Of a stretch of DNA of 64,000 bases, positions 45,024 to 57,389 are shown piece by piece. The translations under genes and the position numbers were made by a program. Positions within the stretch are counted from its first letter, which is position 1. The number at the start of each line of letters is the position of its first letter. This stretch comes from Primula veris (taxonomy: Eukaryota; Streptophyta; Magnoliopsida; Ericales; Primulaceae): NCBI GenBank assembly GCA_963682055.1, contig OY821751.1:14942001-15006000 (forward strand), in the 5' to 3' direction. Below the pieces are notes generated by a model, which was given only the letters and a program-made list of their open reading frames with translations, made no database searches and had not been told where the DNA came from.

Positions 45024-45872
45024 GACTCTACTCTTCTCCATAACTAATTTCCCATTTTACTCATAAGTACAATAATAACTTACATTGAGTTGTTCATATC
45101 AGTTTGATAGACGTTCGGTGCTTCTATGCGGAGGTGAAAAACCAAACCCTTCCGTATTGAGTTATTACATCGACAGACTGCTTCTTCTCAGTTGAGCTTG
45201 CAACTGAATATATGATATAGTCTATATATGATACTAGTACCATCCCTTGACAAGCACCAAGAAGATTGCTTATTTGATATTATTCCTCAATATTCCTTTT
45301 TCGTATAATGGGTTTAGCCTAAGTTGTCATTAAAACATATGTGGTTTTTAAATTGCTCAAATCTAAAGAAAGTTTCCCCTTTTGTCAGCAACAAAGAAAC
45401 ACTAATTATTTCTTTCATTAACCGAGATTGATCGAGATAGTACTGATCATGCACTTGATTAGAAAATACATAAATTAGATTAATATAGAAGGCCTTCAAA
45501 TCTAGGAATTTTTTTTTGGCAAACAACAATCCCTAAAACACATAGAAAAGTAATCCTAAAGGAAGAGTCATGTTCCAAGGAAAACTGGATAGCATGAGCG
45601 GTCTTGTAAGCTCTTTTATCTAAATGGTCACTGAGAAACTGAGAATTTAAAATCGCTTTGATGCTTGCGTGTTACGTTCCTAATTTTTTTGTCAAGTTAA
45701 CTTTACCGGATAACTTACTTAAAAAAGAAATTTATGTTTAGGAATAAACTTTTCCTGGAGGTAGCAAATAAAGTTGATGCATGATCTGGTAGATTTTAAT
45801 TTCTGAAACACAAACATCCAGGATCAGCACCAACTTTATCAACAAAAAAAGGACTTATATGCAATTGCGCCT
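45024..45872. other. Spacer without recognised genes
   Basis: AT-rich, nothing supported. Confidence 0.4.
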
Positions 45873-46109
45873 ATGGGTTCAGCTTTGGATAAGGGGAAGG
45901 AAATCATAAAAAGCGGAGGGGTTATCGAGAATCGCTCAATGCAGGTATCGACAACTCGAGTACCTAACCAGCCTTTTTATGAGTTCAAAAGACCAAGATT
46001 ACCTACACCAACTGCTCTTATCACTCCTCAGATAAAGTTGGTACAACAAGTTCTAAAAAAAAAGCATAAGAAGAGAGCAAAGAAAAGCCATCAGCAAATC
46101 GCACAGTAA
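45873..46109 (+). CDS. Unrecognised small basic ORF (78 codons)
   Basis: ATG at 45873, stop at 46107-46109. The N-terminal half is neutral (MGSALDKGKEII...), and the C-terminal half is strongly basic with KKKHKKRAKKSHQQ, resembling a nuclear or nucleic-acid-binding tail. A GT right after the last codons (AGTAAGTG overlapping the stop) could equally be a splice donor, so it may be one exon of a larger gene or retroelement. I do not recognise the family. Confidence 0.3.
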   Translation: MGSALDKGKEIIKSGGVIENRSMQVSTTRVPNQPFYEFKRPRLPTPTALITPQIKLVQQVLKKKHKKRAKKSHQQIAQ

Positions 46110-46179
46110 GTGTTTTCTTCTAAAATATGGTAATGCAGGTGCCTAGTATTTGCTACCAAAGGTGCAAAATCACATCGAT

Positions 46180-47855
46180 AATGATCAACCTTGTTAAATA
46201 TATAGACTTGTTTGCTTTTTCGTGTAGTGATGAAATACTCATTTTAAATCTTATTCTGCTTAATGTTCTCAACATGCACAATCACTTTGTTTTGTGATTG
46301 TTAAAGTTTTTTAAATGTTTTATCTTAAACTGCTTGCTTTTTCTTGCCATAAGTTGATCATTTTTCGGTAAATCCATATTATTACGTATGCTATTATTTG
46401 AAAATGCCGTCTTTACTGCCTTGAATTTTCAACAATTTGTTTTAGTTTTTTTTTTTTCCAATGCACTCAGCACTCATCTCTTATTTCTTGTTATGTTTTT
46501 ACTACCCACCTAAATTGAAAATGATTTGTCTAACGATCCCGCTATTTTCTAGGAGGGTAACTTTATACCGGAAATAACTTGTTTAGATAAACACCCGTTA
46601 GGTTTTAGGTTCGTATAAGAATACTGTATTTACTGGGCGTCTTAAAAGATGTTTTGTTCGACATGAGGGACACTTACCACCGTAAAAAAATGATCTTTAA
46701 AACAGAAACAAAAATGATGAATTCTTTTTTTAGATTATTAGTCTTGGTTAAATCTCCCGAGTTAATTAAATGCTAGCTAGATTCAATTTTAACCATTTTG
46801 TACATGTTTCTGGATAATTAAAGTATCAAAAAAATATACCATTTAAAGGGTTTTGGTTAAAAGAAATTTAGATAAGTTTTTTTTACAGAAATCTTTTGCC
46901 AAATGAGAATAAAGACAAAAAGACAATCTGACGTTTTTGGGTTAACAGGCTGATCTTGTTTTAGATCATAATGTAGAAAAAATTCTCTAATTTAATGTTA
47001 GATTCAAAGTGTAGGAATATCTATCCCTGATTCAAGGTGCTGTTTTTTTAGCTTAATTTGCTCTTAAAATGAGGTTTTTAAAGTGTTTTTGCTAACTTGT
47101 TTCCCCCCAATTTAAGGTTGTAGGTTCTTGTAGCCGGATATTTTTATTAGGATGCTTATGTTTATAGGTTTCTGATCGGACTTTATTCTTACTGCCATCA
47201 TGGGGGCACTTGCATGTTTACAACTTTTTTATTCTACATTTCATAAATTTTTATTTCTTTATATATATCAAATACTACTAATGAGTACAATATAAGGGGA
47301 TTTACAAATACCCAGAGGGGAATTACGATTAATACCCTAATTAACGTAATTTTTTCCGAGTATCACCGTAGTAAAAAAGATACTGACAGTGATCTGCATT
47401 ATTACATATCTAGACTTGTTTGCCTTTTCGTGTAGTGATAAATTACTCATTTAGATCTTTGTTTGCCAGAATTGAAAATACTATCTTTTTTTGTCCTGCA
47501 TTATCAAGAATATGTTTTTGTTTTCTTTTTTGCACGGCACTCATCTCTTATTCCTTCCCATCTTTTTACTGCCTACCTAAAACAAAAATGATTTGTCTAA
47601 CGGCCCTGCTATCTTCTAAGAGGGTAGATTTGTTCAGGAAAGAACCTTTTTCCTACCCAAGATTTAGGAAAACATCCCTTAGGTTTGTATAAGCTTTTTA
47701 TACTGAAGTTACTGATGTTTTTTTTTTTAAAATGAGTGACAGTTACCACCATAAAAAAAGAGGTTAATGAGGCAGAAGGTACAGACATGAAGTGGAAAAT
47801 CAGCTAGAGGCATATTTCTTAAAGCGGATAAGTGATTTACCAGATAAATGTAACT
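46180..47855. repeat. Two copies of a dispersed local repeat
   Basis: About 46200-46700 and 47405-47855 share GACTTGTTTGC(T/C)TTTTCGTG, GCACTCATCTCTTATT, AATGATTTGTCTAACG and TTCTA(G/A)GAGGGTA. Related sequence recurs at about 51855-52025 and 60945-61100 (in the duplicated segment) and partly at 37030-37205. Confidence 0.7.
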
Positions 47856-48282
47856 TTTTTTTTGCCAAAGTAAAACTATTCTCACTCTCTCCAAAGTATG
47901 TGAAATGTTAATGTAATGGGTAAAGGACAAATGTTAATCTTCTTATCCTAGTTCGAGTAATCATTTTCTTCTACGCTAATTTGAGGATCATATTGAGGAA
48001 TAGGTTAGCTTTGAACAATTGAACAATTTGCTGTAATATATAATGGTATTTACTTTGATAATTGGGTGAAAACGATTCCATTGATTCCAACAAAACTAAT
48101 ACCGAGTGGATTTGTTTTTATACTTCTACTATTGCCATATTTGACAAAAAGCTTAACATACAATGTCTTATTGATTAAGATGTTCAAGATCGTGAGGTAT
48201 ACAGATTTAACATTCTAACAAAAACCCTACCGTTCCTCTTTGTATTTCCCAAGTAGAATTTGTAGTTGAAAAGTATCCATTG
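47856..48282. other. Spacer left of the duplicated segment
   Basis: No gene recognised. Homology to copy B starts abruptly at 48283, the base where the LTR abuts in copy B. Confidence 0.5.
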
Positions 48283-48774
48283 AAATATTGTTTGCACTGC
48301 CTGCCTGTTTTTTTTCTAATGTAATTGCTAAAGTTTTCCTGCTGCATTTAGGTGTCATTGGTCCAAGCCCTATTTTCTTGTATTTTCAAGAGAGGGAAAG
48401 AGATATCTAAGACCGCGGTCGTCACATTCTCTCCAATTTGACTGCCTGTAAGTTATTCTTTCTGAAATAATTTTTCTTGTTTTATTTCTATGTAAATGAA
48501 TTGGCTACACCGTATTTTGACGTGAATGGTATTTTCTGTACGTAATTTCAGGATGTGAGTGGTGTTTGTATATACGTTGAATTTCTATTAAAACCCTTTC
48601 TAGTTCAAGTTTAGAAATCTAACAACTGATTGTGGAATTTCTAAATGCAAAATGTTTTTGTTGGTTGAGGAGTTTCATGTCTTGTGAGGACATATGAAAC
48701 CGGGTCTAGCCTTCTTTCACAATCAATTTATCAATAAATGAAAATTTCAAAATGGATCTTAATGCTTTGAATAG

Positions 48775-48777
<3 letters not shown>

Positions 48778-48816
<39 letters not shown>
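48778..48816 (+). repeat. Run of 39 T
   Basis: Homopolymer in copy A; the same place in copy B (56309-56319) has 11 T. Confidence 0.95.
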
Positions 48817-48819
<3 letters not shown>

Positions 48820-50329
48820 GTGAATGGCTCCCAATAGTATTTTATTTCATGAGGATTATCTGAAAAACATACCATTCAAGATCTAAAATATTTCAAAGAA
48901 TAATCTTTTTTTTTACAAAGATTATCAAAGAGTTTCCTTCCAATGAAAATTTAAAAATACTTATAGGAATTGACATTTATTGTTTAACCTACCTCAAGTG
49001 CTGACTTTATCACTAAATTTTGTACATACTGTCCTCTCTTACAATAAAGATCATGATTTTCATCCTTGGTAAGGTTATATTGTTCCGGTTTTCGCATGAA
49101 GTGGATGGACGCTACCGCCACCCCGAATTTCTTTATGCCAAAGCAAACAATAAATAGTGATTCACATGCGTTAAATAAACTTGAAACTACTATGAGACAC
49201 TACTGCTTTTTAAACAGGGACACAGAGTTATCTCAGTTGGCCTGAATGGAAGGAATTGAAAAGCTAGGGTTGTTTTATGGTCGGGGAACTATTTTATCCT
49301 TTGATTATCACGCAAAACCAATAGAAGAAAATGATATAGTTGTTGATATAGGAAAAAGGATCTTCTATCTTCGATGTAACCGTAAGTCAGGAGATAGATT
49401 TAGTTGTGGATCGAGATGGGGATAAATTGCGGGCAATAAGCTTACGAGTTTCATGTATCAGTTTCAAATGTAGTTTTAAATTTCAAATGTTCTAGTAAAC
49501 ACTCGTCACTTTATTCAATTGTTCAAGGTTGATTCCATTCTTTTGATATTTATCATGCAACTTCTTATCATCAAGTGTTTCTCGAAAATAATAATAATGT
49601 GTGTTTAGATCGGACTTTGTCTTTGCTTGTCTTATTTATTTGGTTTGGCAAAATTAAGAAAATTTACAAATTTATAAACCGCAAATGTGGGTACATTATT
49701 ATAAAACGTATGTAACATTTCAAACCCAAGCTAAAAACACAAACTAAAATTTTGCAGTATAGACTTGTTAGATAGAAAACAACTAATGGAGTAAGATTAG
49801 ATTCAATTAGAAAACATCTCAACACAAATGCGAGCTAGAATTCATTCGAATCTTCAAAGAAACTCTTGCCGATGACTTTTTAAAATCGTTAAATGGCATT
49901 GTTGGGCGATCTCTTTTAGTAAGATCTGGTTACCAGGATTTGAACATGTATCCCATTTGGGATAAATTCCAGACTGGAGAGGCTCGTATGTTCCATCTTC
50001 CTTAATTTAAATTTTGGGGCAATAATCGAGCAATCGATCATGCTGTTGCTTCTAAATAGTTTTCTCGCTACGATAGAATGACTATGAAGCAAATTGTCAT
50101 TGCTTGTCACCGATATGAGTGGCTAGTGTCTAAATCGATTTCCTTCGTAAAGTTTTGCACCCTTAATCTTTTTAACCTCTTTCCAAAAAAAAATCTTTCA
50201 CTTTCAGGAATTGTCAATAACAATGCAACGGATTTCGAAACTTATAAAATTAGTATAAAAAAGTCCAGGAAATCGTGAAGTTCAAAGACAAGTTTTTTTT
50301 TCTGCAAAATACAAGAATTCTTGGGTGCT

Positions 50330-51240
50330 CCAGAAAATTAAATTCTTCTTTCTATTGGTGTAGTCTGAAGTTTTGTAGATTGTTATACCTTGCCTTGTTC
50401 TGCTCATCTAAGTGTAACTTTCCGAACCTTAACTACTTGCCTAAACTGAAGAATATGGCCGGAGAGGAATGTACTCTTAACAAGTCTTCAATAGCCAATT
50501 TGATTTGGAACTACTTTGGTAATCTTTTGGGAATAAACTACTATAATCTCAGTGTTAGAGGAAGATGTATGGCGTGGTAGATTACATCAAATTCTTTTAT
50601 ACAGGGTAAATGTCTTAAAATTTTTCCTTTTATTATTATCTGGAATATATGGAAATCTAGGTGCACAAGCAGATTTGATAAATGTACTATGAATGTAGAC
50701 TCCATATCAGTAATGTTATAAGTCAATTTTACCTTTTTATTGCAAATATTAGAATTTTAAAGATAATTTTGACTTATTTACTGATAATTTGAGTACTAAA
50801 CCAGTTAAAAAGGTCAGTGTTTATCACTGGATTAAGCCTCCAGTTGGTAAAATTAAACTTAATGTGGATGGTAGCGCTACAAAATTCTCTTATACTGAAA
50901 ATGCTAATGACACCTTGATTATAGAGGATTTAGCTATTCTAAAGGGCTTGTTGGCTATTGAAGAAAAAGATGTTATTCTGGAAACGGATAGCTTAAAATT
51001 AGTTAATATTATTCATCAAAAAGAGAGTATTCCTTGATCTATTTTAGCTGAGATTGGACAAATAAGAGATGTAATAGAGAAGAAGAAAGTGGAGATAATA
51101 CATACATATAGAGGAGGGAACGCAGCGACAGATTTCTTAGCAAAACAGGGGATGAATATCACCACAATAGACTCGAGAGTGTTTCCCTTAGCTTTCGAAG
51201 GGATTCTGAAGACGGATCGTGACCAGTTCCCATATCTGAG
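50330..51240 (+). pseudogene. RNase H-like (RVT_3) remnant, copy A
   Basis: Upstream pieces read IANLIWNYFGNLLG and IIIWNIWKSRC, typical of the region before the RNase H domain of plant LINE-type proteins. From 50789 the frame reads WIKPPVGKIKLNVDGS (first catalytic Asp), then jumps to FSYTENANDTLIIEDLAI, later ETDSLKLVNIIHQ, a TGA stop at 51036-51038, and continues RDVIEKKKVEIIHTYRGGNA..DFLAKQ. About 70 bases after NVDGS, present in copy B, are deleted here. It is either the tail of an L1-type retrotransposon or a host RNase H-like gene derived from one; it is not intact. Confidence 0.7.
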
Positions 51241-51854
51241 ATGAGGAAACAGTTCCCATATATCCAACATCAACTGTCAAACAAGATCGACTACCAGAAA
51301 AGTGGCCAACAGTTTTGGAAATCTTCGTCGCCAACTGTATTAAGGTTATCACTAATTATTAATTTGTTTTGCTTGTATAAACCTCAATGCTTTTCTTACC
51401 CAGTAACAAGTTTTTCTTCAGATTACACAACTGATTTGCGCGCGTATAGACCATACACCACACAACCCCAAAAATCGAAACTCATACCTCATACCAGTTG
51501 ATGAGGTCTAAGAGATTCGCTTGTTACGTTGGATGAAACACACATATACAGAAGAATATAAAGAAAAGTAACTTGGCGAAACTACAACTTGATTAATAAT
51601 AAAAAAACTGCTACAATATCTCGTCCAATCTTAAATAATAAAAGAAGGTTTTAACTGAACTTTAATCATCCGTAATGTTCTAACTGATAGCTTTTTAATT
51701 GCTATCTAACCCAGGAAAGTCTGAGCTATATAGGATATAACTAATCTTATTCAAATTAGGATTATGACTAGAACTACTCGTAATTCAACGAGTATTACTT
51801 TGACTAATTATAATCCTAATACTAATTTAACTAAGGGGTATCCCCCTGTATCAT

Positions 51855-52025
51855 TCTGCCTCACTCATCTCTTACTGCTTATTATGTTTTACTCCTTACC
51901 TAAAACAAAAATGATTCGTCTAACGGTTACGCTATCTTCTAAGAGGTTTTCTTTGTAAATGATGGAACCTTTTTCCTACCCTAGATTTAGGAAAACACCT
52001 GTTAGGTTTGTGTAAACTCTTTATA
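51855..52025. repeat. Dispersed local repeat, copy in duplication A
   Basis: CACTCATCTCTTACTGCTTA, AATGATTCGTCTAACGG and TCTTCTAAGAGG match the copies at 46.5 and 47.55 kb; counterpart at 60945-61100. Confidence 0.75.
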
Positions 52026-53722
52026 CCTAGACTAATGTTGCGCAACTTCCTAACCAAATGCAAAACCGGGTTTGGACTCCATAAGAACCATAAAATGGAT
52101 TGACGTCTAATCATTTTGCCACCATAAGGCTAGGTATATCGTTGCAGCATTCTCCAAGACTCCAAGTATGGAAGGAAATAGATCAGGACTTGAAGGCTCC
52201 GCTTGCTACACCGATTTAGGTAAATAACAAATTAAATTTTAGCGATTTTTATTCATTTATTTTGTGATTTTTTGAAATAGTCTACATGCGACAGCAACTA
52301 TTCATTAATTTATGGCATTCAAAAAATCGTTGTGATGTTGCGATAGGAAATGCGTTCCCTAGTCACACATGTCGCCCTTTTGCTTACGAGTCGACCAACC
52401 GATCAATATGGAAGAAACCGTTTTTATGTTCTTAAACAATATGTTTGGTTTGATAGTGTGAATATATCTATCTAAAATAAGTTGAGTTTTATATTATGTT
52501 TCAATACAATTTTAGGTATAAAATGAACACATTTTTTTAATTTTTTTTGTAATATTTTGTAAGCATGCTTTTCAAATTAACTTAATAAATGATGATATTT
52601 TTTTTGAGTGGTTCTGCTAACATAGGCACATGTTAAGATGCACACCTAATATGAAAAATATTTGTTGACACAATAATATCATTTAATAACAACTATCTTA
52701 ATGATGATTGTGAGATTTTAAGAATGAATATAATGTATTTTTGGAATGGAGTGTTAACAACTAATTAAAATCAATCAGTTTTCAAATTAATGCACCTCAA
52801 ATCAAAAGAAACATTTCGTTACATATATGTGCATTGGTTCGAAGTTTTTTTTTATTTTTTTTGCATATAGGAAATTAAAATTTGCAATAAATCTATGGTT
52901 TGACCCATATTTTGGAATATTGACAAATATATTTATTCTCCATAAATCATCATTGTGAACGATAACCAATATTAAGAAAAATTAAATAAATAAAAAATAT
53001 TCTAAACCATAAAACTTAAATCATTATTGTGAACAATCAAACAATATTAAGAAAAACATACTATAATTAATTAAAAAATAATTCTAAATCTAGATCTAAA
53101 CATGGCATTTAATAGAAATATGGAAAGGTTTAATTCGGCTTATCTATGGTTATAACAATGTATTTAATGAAAAATATAGAAAATATTAGAGTTAATGCAC
53201 CATATATATGTTACAATATAGAATCTAATTAATAATACATCAAAAACTTTCCATAATACTAAGCTAATTATGATATTGAAAACAGATTATATCTCATTTA
53301 TGCTTTTAAATCCCGGAGGCACACTTAGTTTTTTCCTTTTTCAAGATGAGCCGAAATTGTTAAGCCCGATAAGGATATACATACATTATTTTACAATTAT
53401 ATTTTGTTAGAAAGAGAATAAGGAATAAGTGACCGACACGTTATTCTAGTCAAAACAAAATACTGTAAAAGATTACACACGTCACACAATTTCCAATTAT
53501 ATATGCCATTCTCCTTCTCATTTCTTTTTATATCTTCTTATATTTAAAATTAGGGTTTCTATTTAGCAATGCCTCCGTCTCCAGGTTTTTTTTTTTACCC
53601 TTTTACTCTTTTACTCTTTTATTCTATTTTACTTTTATATCTATTCTTGATTTTAGGGGACCATACAAATCGTTGCTTTGAAATAACCAACGAAATATTT
53701 CCGAATTGAAAGTTTAATAAAT

Positions 53723-54049
53723 CGTCACCCTGAATTTTTCCGGTTTCTCCAGATGAGAAATCGGCAAAGTAGGCACAGCTGAATACATCGGTGCCTTGCC
53801 CTTGGCCGCAACCTTGGCTCTTGCTGCAGCCTTAGCTGCAGCCTTGGCCGTGGCCGCTGCTTCGGCCGCAGCCTCAGCTTTGGCCGTAGCATCCGCCATG
53901 GCCGCAGCTGCGGCGGTCTCAGCCGCTGCAGCTATGTCATCGGCGTTAGCCCCCACATTCGCATCGCCCCCAGTGTTATGAACATTTCCACCAACCACTA
54001 GGTCATGCTCACTTCCGATAGGCAACTCAATAAGCGACGTGTTTGTCAT
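53723..54049 (-). pseudogene. Truncated gag, N-terminal about 108 codons
   Basis: ATG at 54049. The first 30 residues differ from those at 18812 but share MTN. Then comes an alanine-rich segment with E, K and D (about residues 38-85) and a KGKAP...LPISHLEKPEKFR stretch matching the full-length gag just before the core. The frame then runs into host sequence and stops, so the gag core and everything beyond is lost. Confidence 0.85.
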
Positions 54050-54396
54050 CTGAAACGACAACACAAAACGTATGAGATACGTGTACAAGAAATTCTATAA
54101 ACAAACACCAAAACTGATATTTGGGTTTGTAAAAGAATTATCAAACAAATAATAAAATTAAACTTTTATCCTTTTAAATATCAATACGGTTGATATTAAA
54201 AGGATTGAACGATTTCTATTGAATACCAATACGGTTGGTATCAACAAGATTCAAAATAAAAAAATTAAAACTGTTTGGAATTTTTCTTTGTAATCAATTT
54301 CTAATATAGATTAGAATCGAAAACAAAAAAGCATTATTCATATTATAAAATAATTGTATTAATACACGAAAGAAACAACAGAGTATCGGTTAAGAT

Positions 54397-55832
54397 TGTT
54401 GGTTTCCGTGTACGAAATAACAATTAACAATAATTAAAGGACTAAACAGTAATTAAATAAAACCAGTGTAATCTTTATTACTTTCCAAATGGAATACAAT
54501 AAATTGATTACAACATGTAGGTACTGAAAAGTAAATAAAACAAACGTTATCAGATTATTATTAATTAATAATCTGATGTACTGATTTGTAATTAAAAGAA
54601 ACTGCCGGACTGGAAAGTATAGACTTCACAGCCGGACTGTTCTGTTTTGAATTTAAAATACAGGACTGAATTGAAACTATTCTAATTACAGAATTAAATT
54701 ACAGAAATGTAATTACAGCAACAAAACAAAACTTTAAACTAATTACAGAATAGTACAAACAGAATATAAAAGCTACAGCTAAGGACAGAATATTAAAATA
54801 CTGAATTAAAATTACAGAAAAGTAAATTGCGGAAATTAAATAACAGAATTGAAAAAATGGACAGAATGTAAAACTTGACAGAATTGAAAAAATAAACAAA
54901 GACGAGGCTACTGTTAACAGTATGCCATTAACCGATATTCGCCCAACCACCTTAAGGTTTCTGGTTGCGTTGGCGCTTCGATCCCAAGGTACAACGTCTC
55001 TCGGAAGACTCGCCGGAAACTGGCGACGAGTCGAAGTCGAGCTTTTAGTGGGTGGTTCTCTCTGGTTTCTAAGTGCTATGAAAAAAAAATATATGCAGCT
55101 TTTGATTATTAGAGAGAAGATACTGATTTCATGTGTGTTGGAATGTGAAGGGATGGCTGCCTCTTTATAGAGGAAATTCTGAAACCACAGAATTTATTGG
55201 TCATTTAATTCTGGGAGTTACATCCCCAGAATCCGCCTCCATTACTGCTGGAGTTTCAAACTTTCTGAAACTCTAGGGACTGCTCTTGCAAATATGCAAA
55301 AGTCCCTTTTCAGATTTAGTACAAGACCCGAGACCCGAGACCCGAGACCCGAGACCCGAGACCCGAGACAAATCCCAAATCCCAAATCCCGCATCCCGCA
55401 TCCCGTGACCCGAGTCCCGAGACCCGAGCGAGCGCGCGCGTGTGTGGTACACACTAACCCACTCCTGGGTATGTGGACTTTATAAGTTTACCAACTACAT
55501 GGGATGGACTTGTATATATAGAGTAAAAATCAACCTTGATTTTCCAATGTGGGATAACCCTCATGGTTTATTCCCACTCTCTACTTCATTTTCCAGATTT
55601 CGGTTTTTCGCTCTTTCGAGTACCAACATTCGAGTCCAATTATCATTCACACCATTCCTCCGAATAGGTCATGCGATATACCGTTGCGAAGCTCGTCGCA
55701 CGAGCTACCCAAACGCATAGAGTATGGCCTCAGAAAAACTGAGGAGTCACATTAAAATTTGACTCAAAGATGGTCCCTGACCACTTTGGAAAACCATGTC
55801 TAAAACATGTTTTTTCCTTTCTTTTTCCAACA
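54397..55832 (-). repeat. LTR (1436 bp) of the truncated Copia relative
   Basis: On the minus strand it begins TGTTGGAAAAAG and ends GAAACCAACA, followed by ATCTTAA as in the full-length element. It has a C-rich (plus strand) array at about 55325-55430 of CCCGAGA and CCCAAAT units, the same position as the G-rich array of the full-length LTRs. Confidence 0.87.
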
Positions 55833-57389
55833 AAATATTGTTTGCTCTGCCTGCCTGTGTTTTTTTCTAATGTAATCACTAAAGTTTTCCGGCTGCATAT
55901 AGGTGTCATTGGTCCAAGCCCTATTTTCCTGTATTTTCAAGAGAGGGAAAGAGATATCTGAGACCGCAGTCATTACCTTCTCTCCAATTTGACTGCGTGT
56001 AAGTTATTCTTTCCGAAATAATTTGTCTCGGTTTATTTTGACGTGAATGGTGTTTTCTGTATGTAATTTCAGGATGTGAGTGGTGTTTGTGTATACGTTG
56101 AATTGCTATTAAAACCTTTCTAGTTCTAGTTTAGAAATCTAACAACTGATTATTGAAATTTTATTTAAAAAACTCTTTCCTTGGATGGATATGCAAAATG
56201 TTTTTGTTGGTTGAGGAGTTTCATGTCTTGTGAGGACTAGCCTTCTTTCACAATCAATTTATCAATGAATGAAAATTTCAAAATGGATCTTAATACTTTG
56301 AATAGTGATTTTTTTTTTTACTGTGAAATGCTTCCAATAGTATTTTATGTCATGAGGATTATCTGAAAAACATACTATTCAAGATCTAAAAAATTTCAAA
56401 GAATAGTATTTTTTTTTTACAAAGATTATCAAAGAGTTTCCTTCCAATGAAAATTTAAAAATACTTACAGGAATTGACATTTATTGTTTAACCTACCTCG
56501 AGTGCTGACTTTATCACTAATTTTTGTACATACTATCCTCTCCTACAATAAAGATCATGATTTTCATTCTTGGTCAGGTTATATTGGTCCGGTTTTCGCA
56601 TGAAGTGGATGGACGCTACCGCCACCCCGAATTTATTTATGCCAAAGCAAACAATAAATAGCACTTCACATAAAGTAAATTGACTCATTTTTTGAATTGT
56701 GGATTTGTTTCTGTGGTGGTGCAGTATTCTGGATCAAGTATATATGCATGATGCCACACTTGCTAAATTACGTGAACCTCTTTCAAAAAGGGATCAAGAC
56801 TTTTTAAAAATTCTACGAAAGATTTAACTCTATGAGCAGTATTGTCTGGGCTTTTGTCGATGTGGGTTGAGATAGAATAACATCGTACTCCCCTAGTTTG
56901 TTAAACTATTGCCCGATCGAGGCAGGGATGAGAAATGCAGGGGATGCGTTAAATAAACTTGAAACTACTATGAGACACTACTTGTAACGCCTAGAGTTTG
57001 ATGTTTATTTTTGTTGTAACGCTTAGAGTTTATGGAGTTGTTGAGTTGTCTTTTGTTATATTTGATATTGCATATAGGTGTTTACCTTATCTGAGATTCA
57101 TACATGTTGTTCATGTATTTATGCTATGGAGTTGTTGCGGGTTGTGAATATTATGTTTGATATTGCATATAGGTGTTTACCTTATTTGAGATTCTTACAT
57201 GTTGTTCATGTATGTACGTTATGGAGTTGTTACGGGTTGTGAACCCTGCGTATTTTATTTCTTGAATTATGACACGAATCGCACGTTTAAATTTTTATGG
57301 GCTTATTTATTAAAGTTGATCATTTCTGGGTGTAGTTCTCTAGAGAGGAAATGGAATTTCAGGACGAAATTCTTTTAAGGTGGGTTAGT

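Larger units (their letters stand above)
48283..53722. repeat. Segmental duplication, copy A
   Basis: Collinear with 55833-62215 from AAATATTGTTTGC to CCGAATTGAAAGTTTA(A/G)TAAAT. It contains a run of 39 T (48778-48816; 11 T in copy B), an RNase H-type remnant (about 50330-51240), one copy of the dispersed repeat and one arm of the copy B hairpin. Copy A lacks the roughly 270 bases found at about 56665-56945 in B and the 2233-bp insertion. It keeps about 950 bases (49380-50330) that B has lost. Confidence 0.9.
53723..55832 (-). mobile_element. Truncated relative of the young Copia element: LTR, leader and start of gag
   Basis: In minus orientation: LTR 55832 to 54397, leader 54396-54050, gag ATG at 54049, coding to about 53723, where it stops abruptly at the end of duplication copy A. 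Leader length (347 vs 349) and the TTTCAG|ATGAC junction match the full-length element. No 3' part exists, and no target duplication can be expected because one end is a rearrangement breakpoint. Confidence 0.88.

Noticed and set aside
55770..55961. ORF ending GVIGPSPIFLYFQERERDI
   Set aside because: It crosses the LTR/host junction, so the left half is chance. The right half is shared with copy A (about 48352-48410) but I cannot tie it to a known protein.
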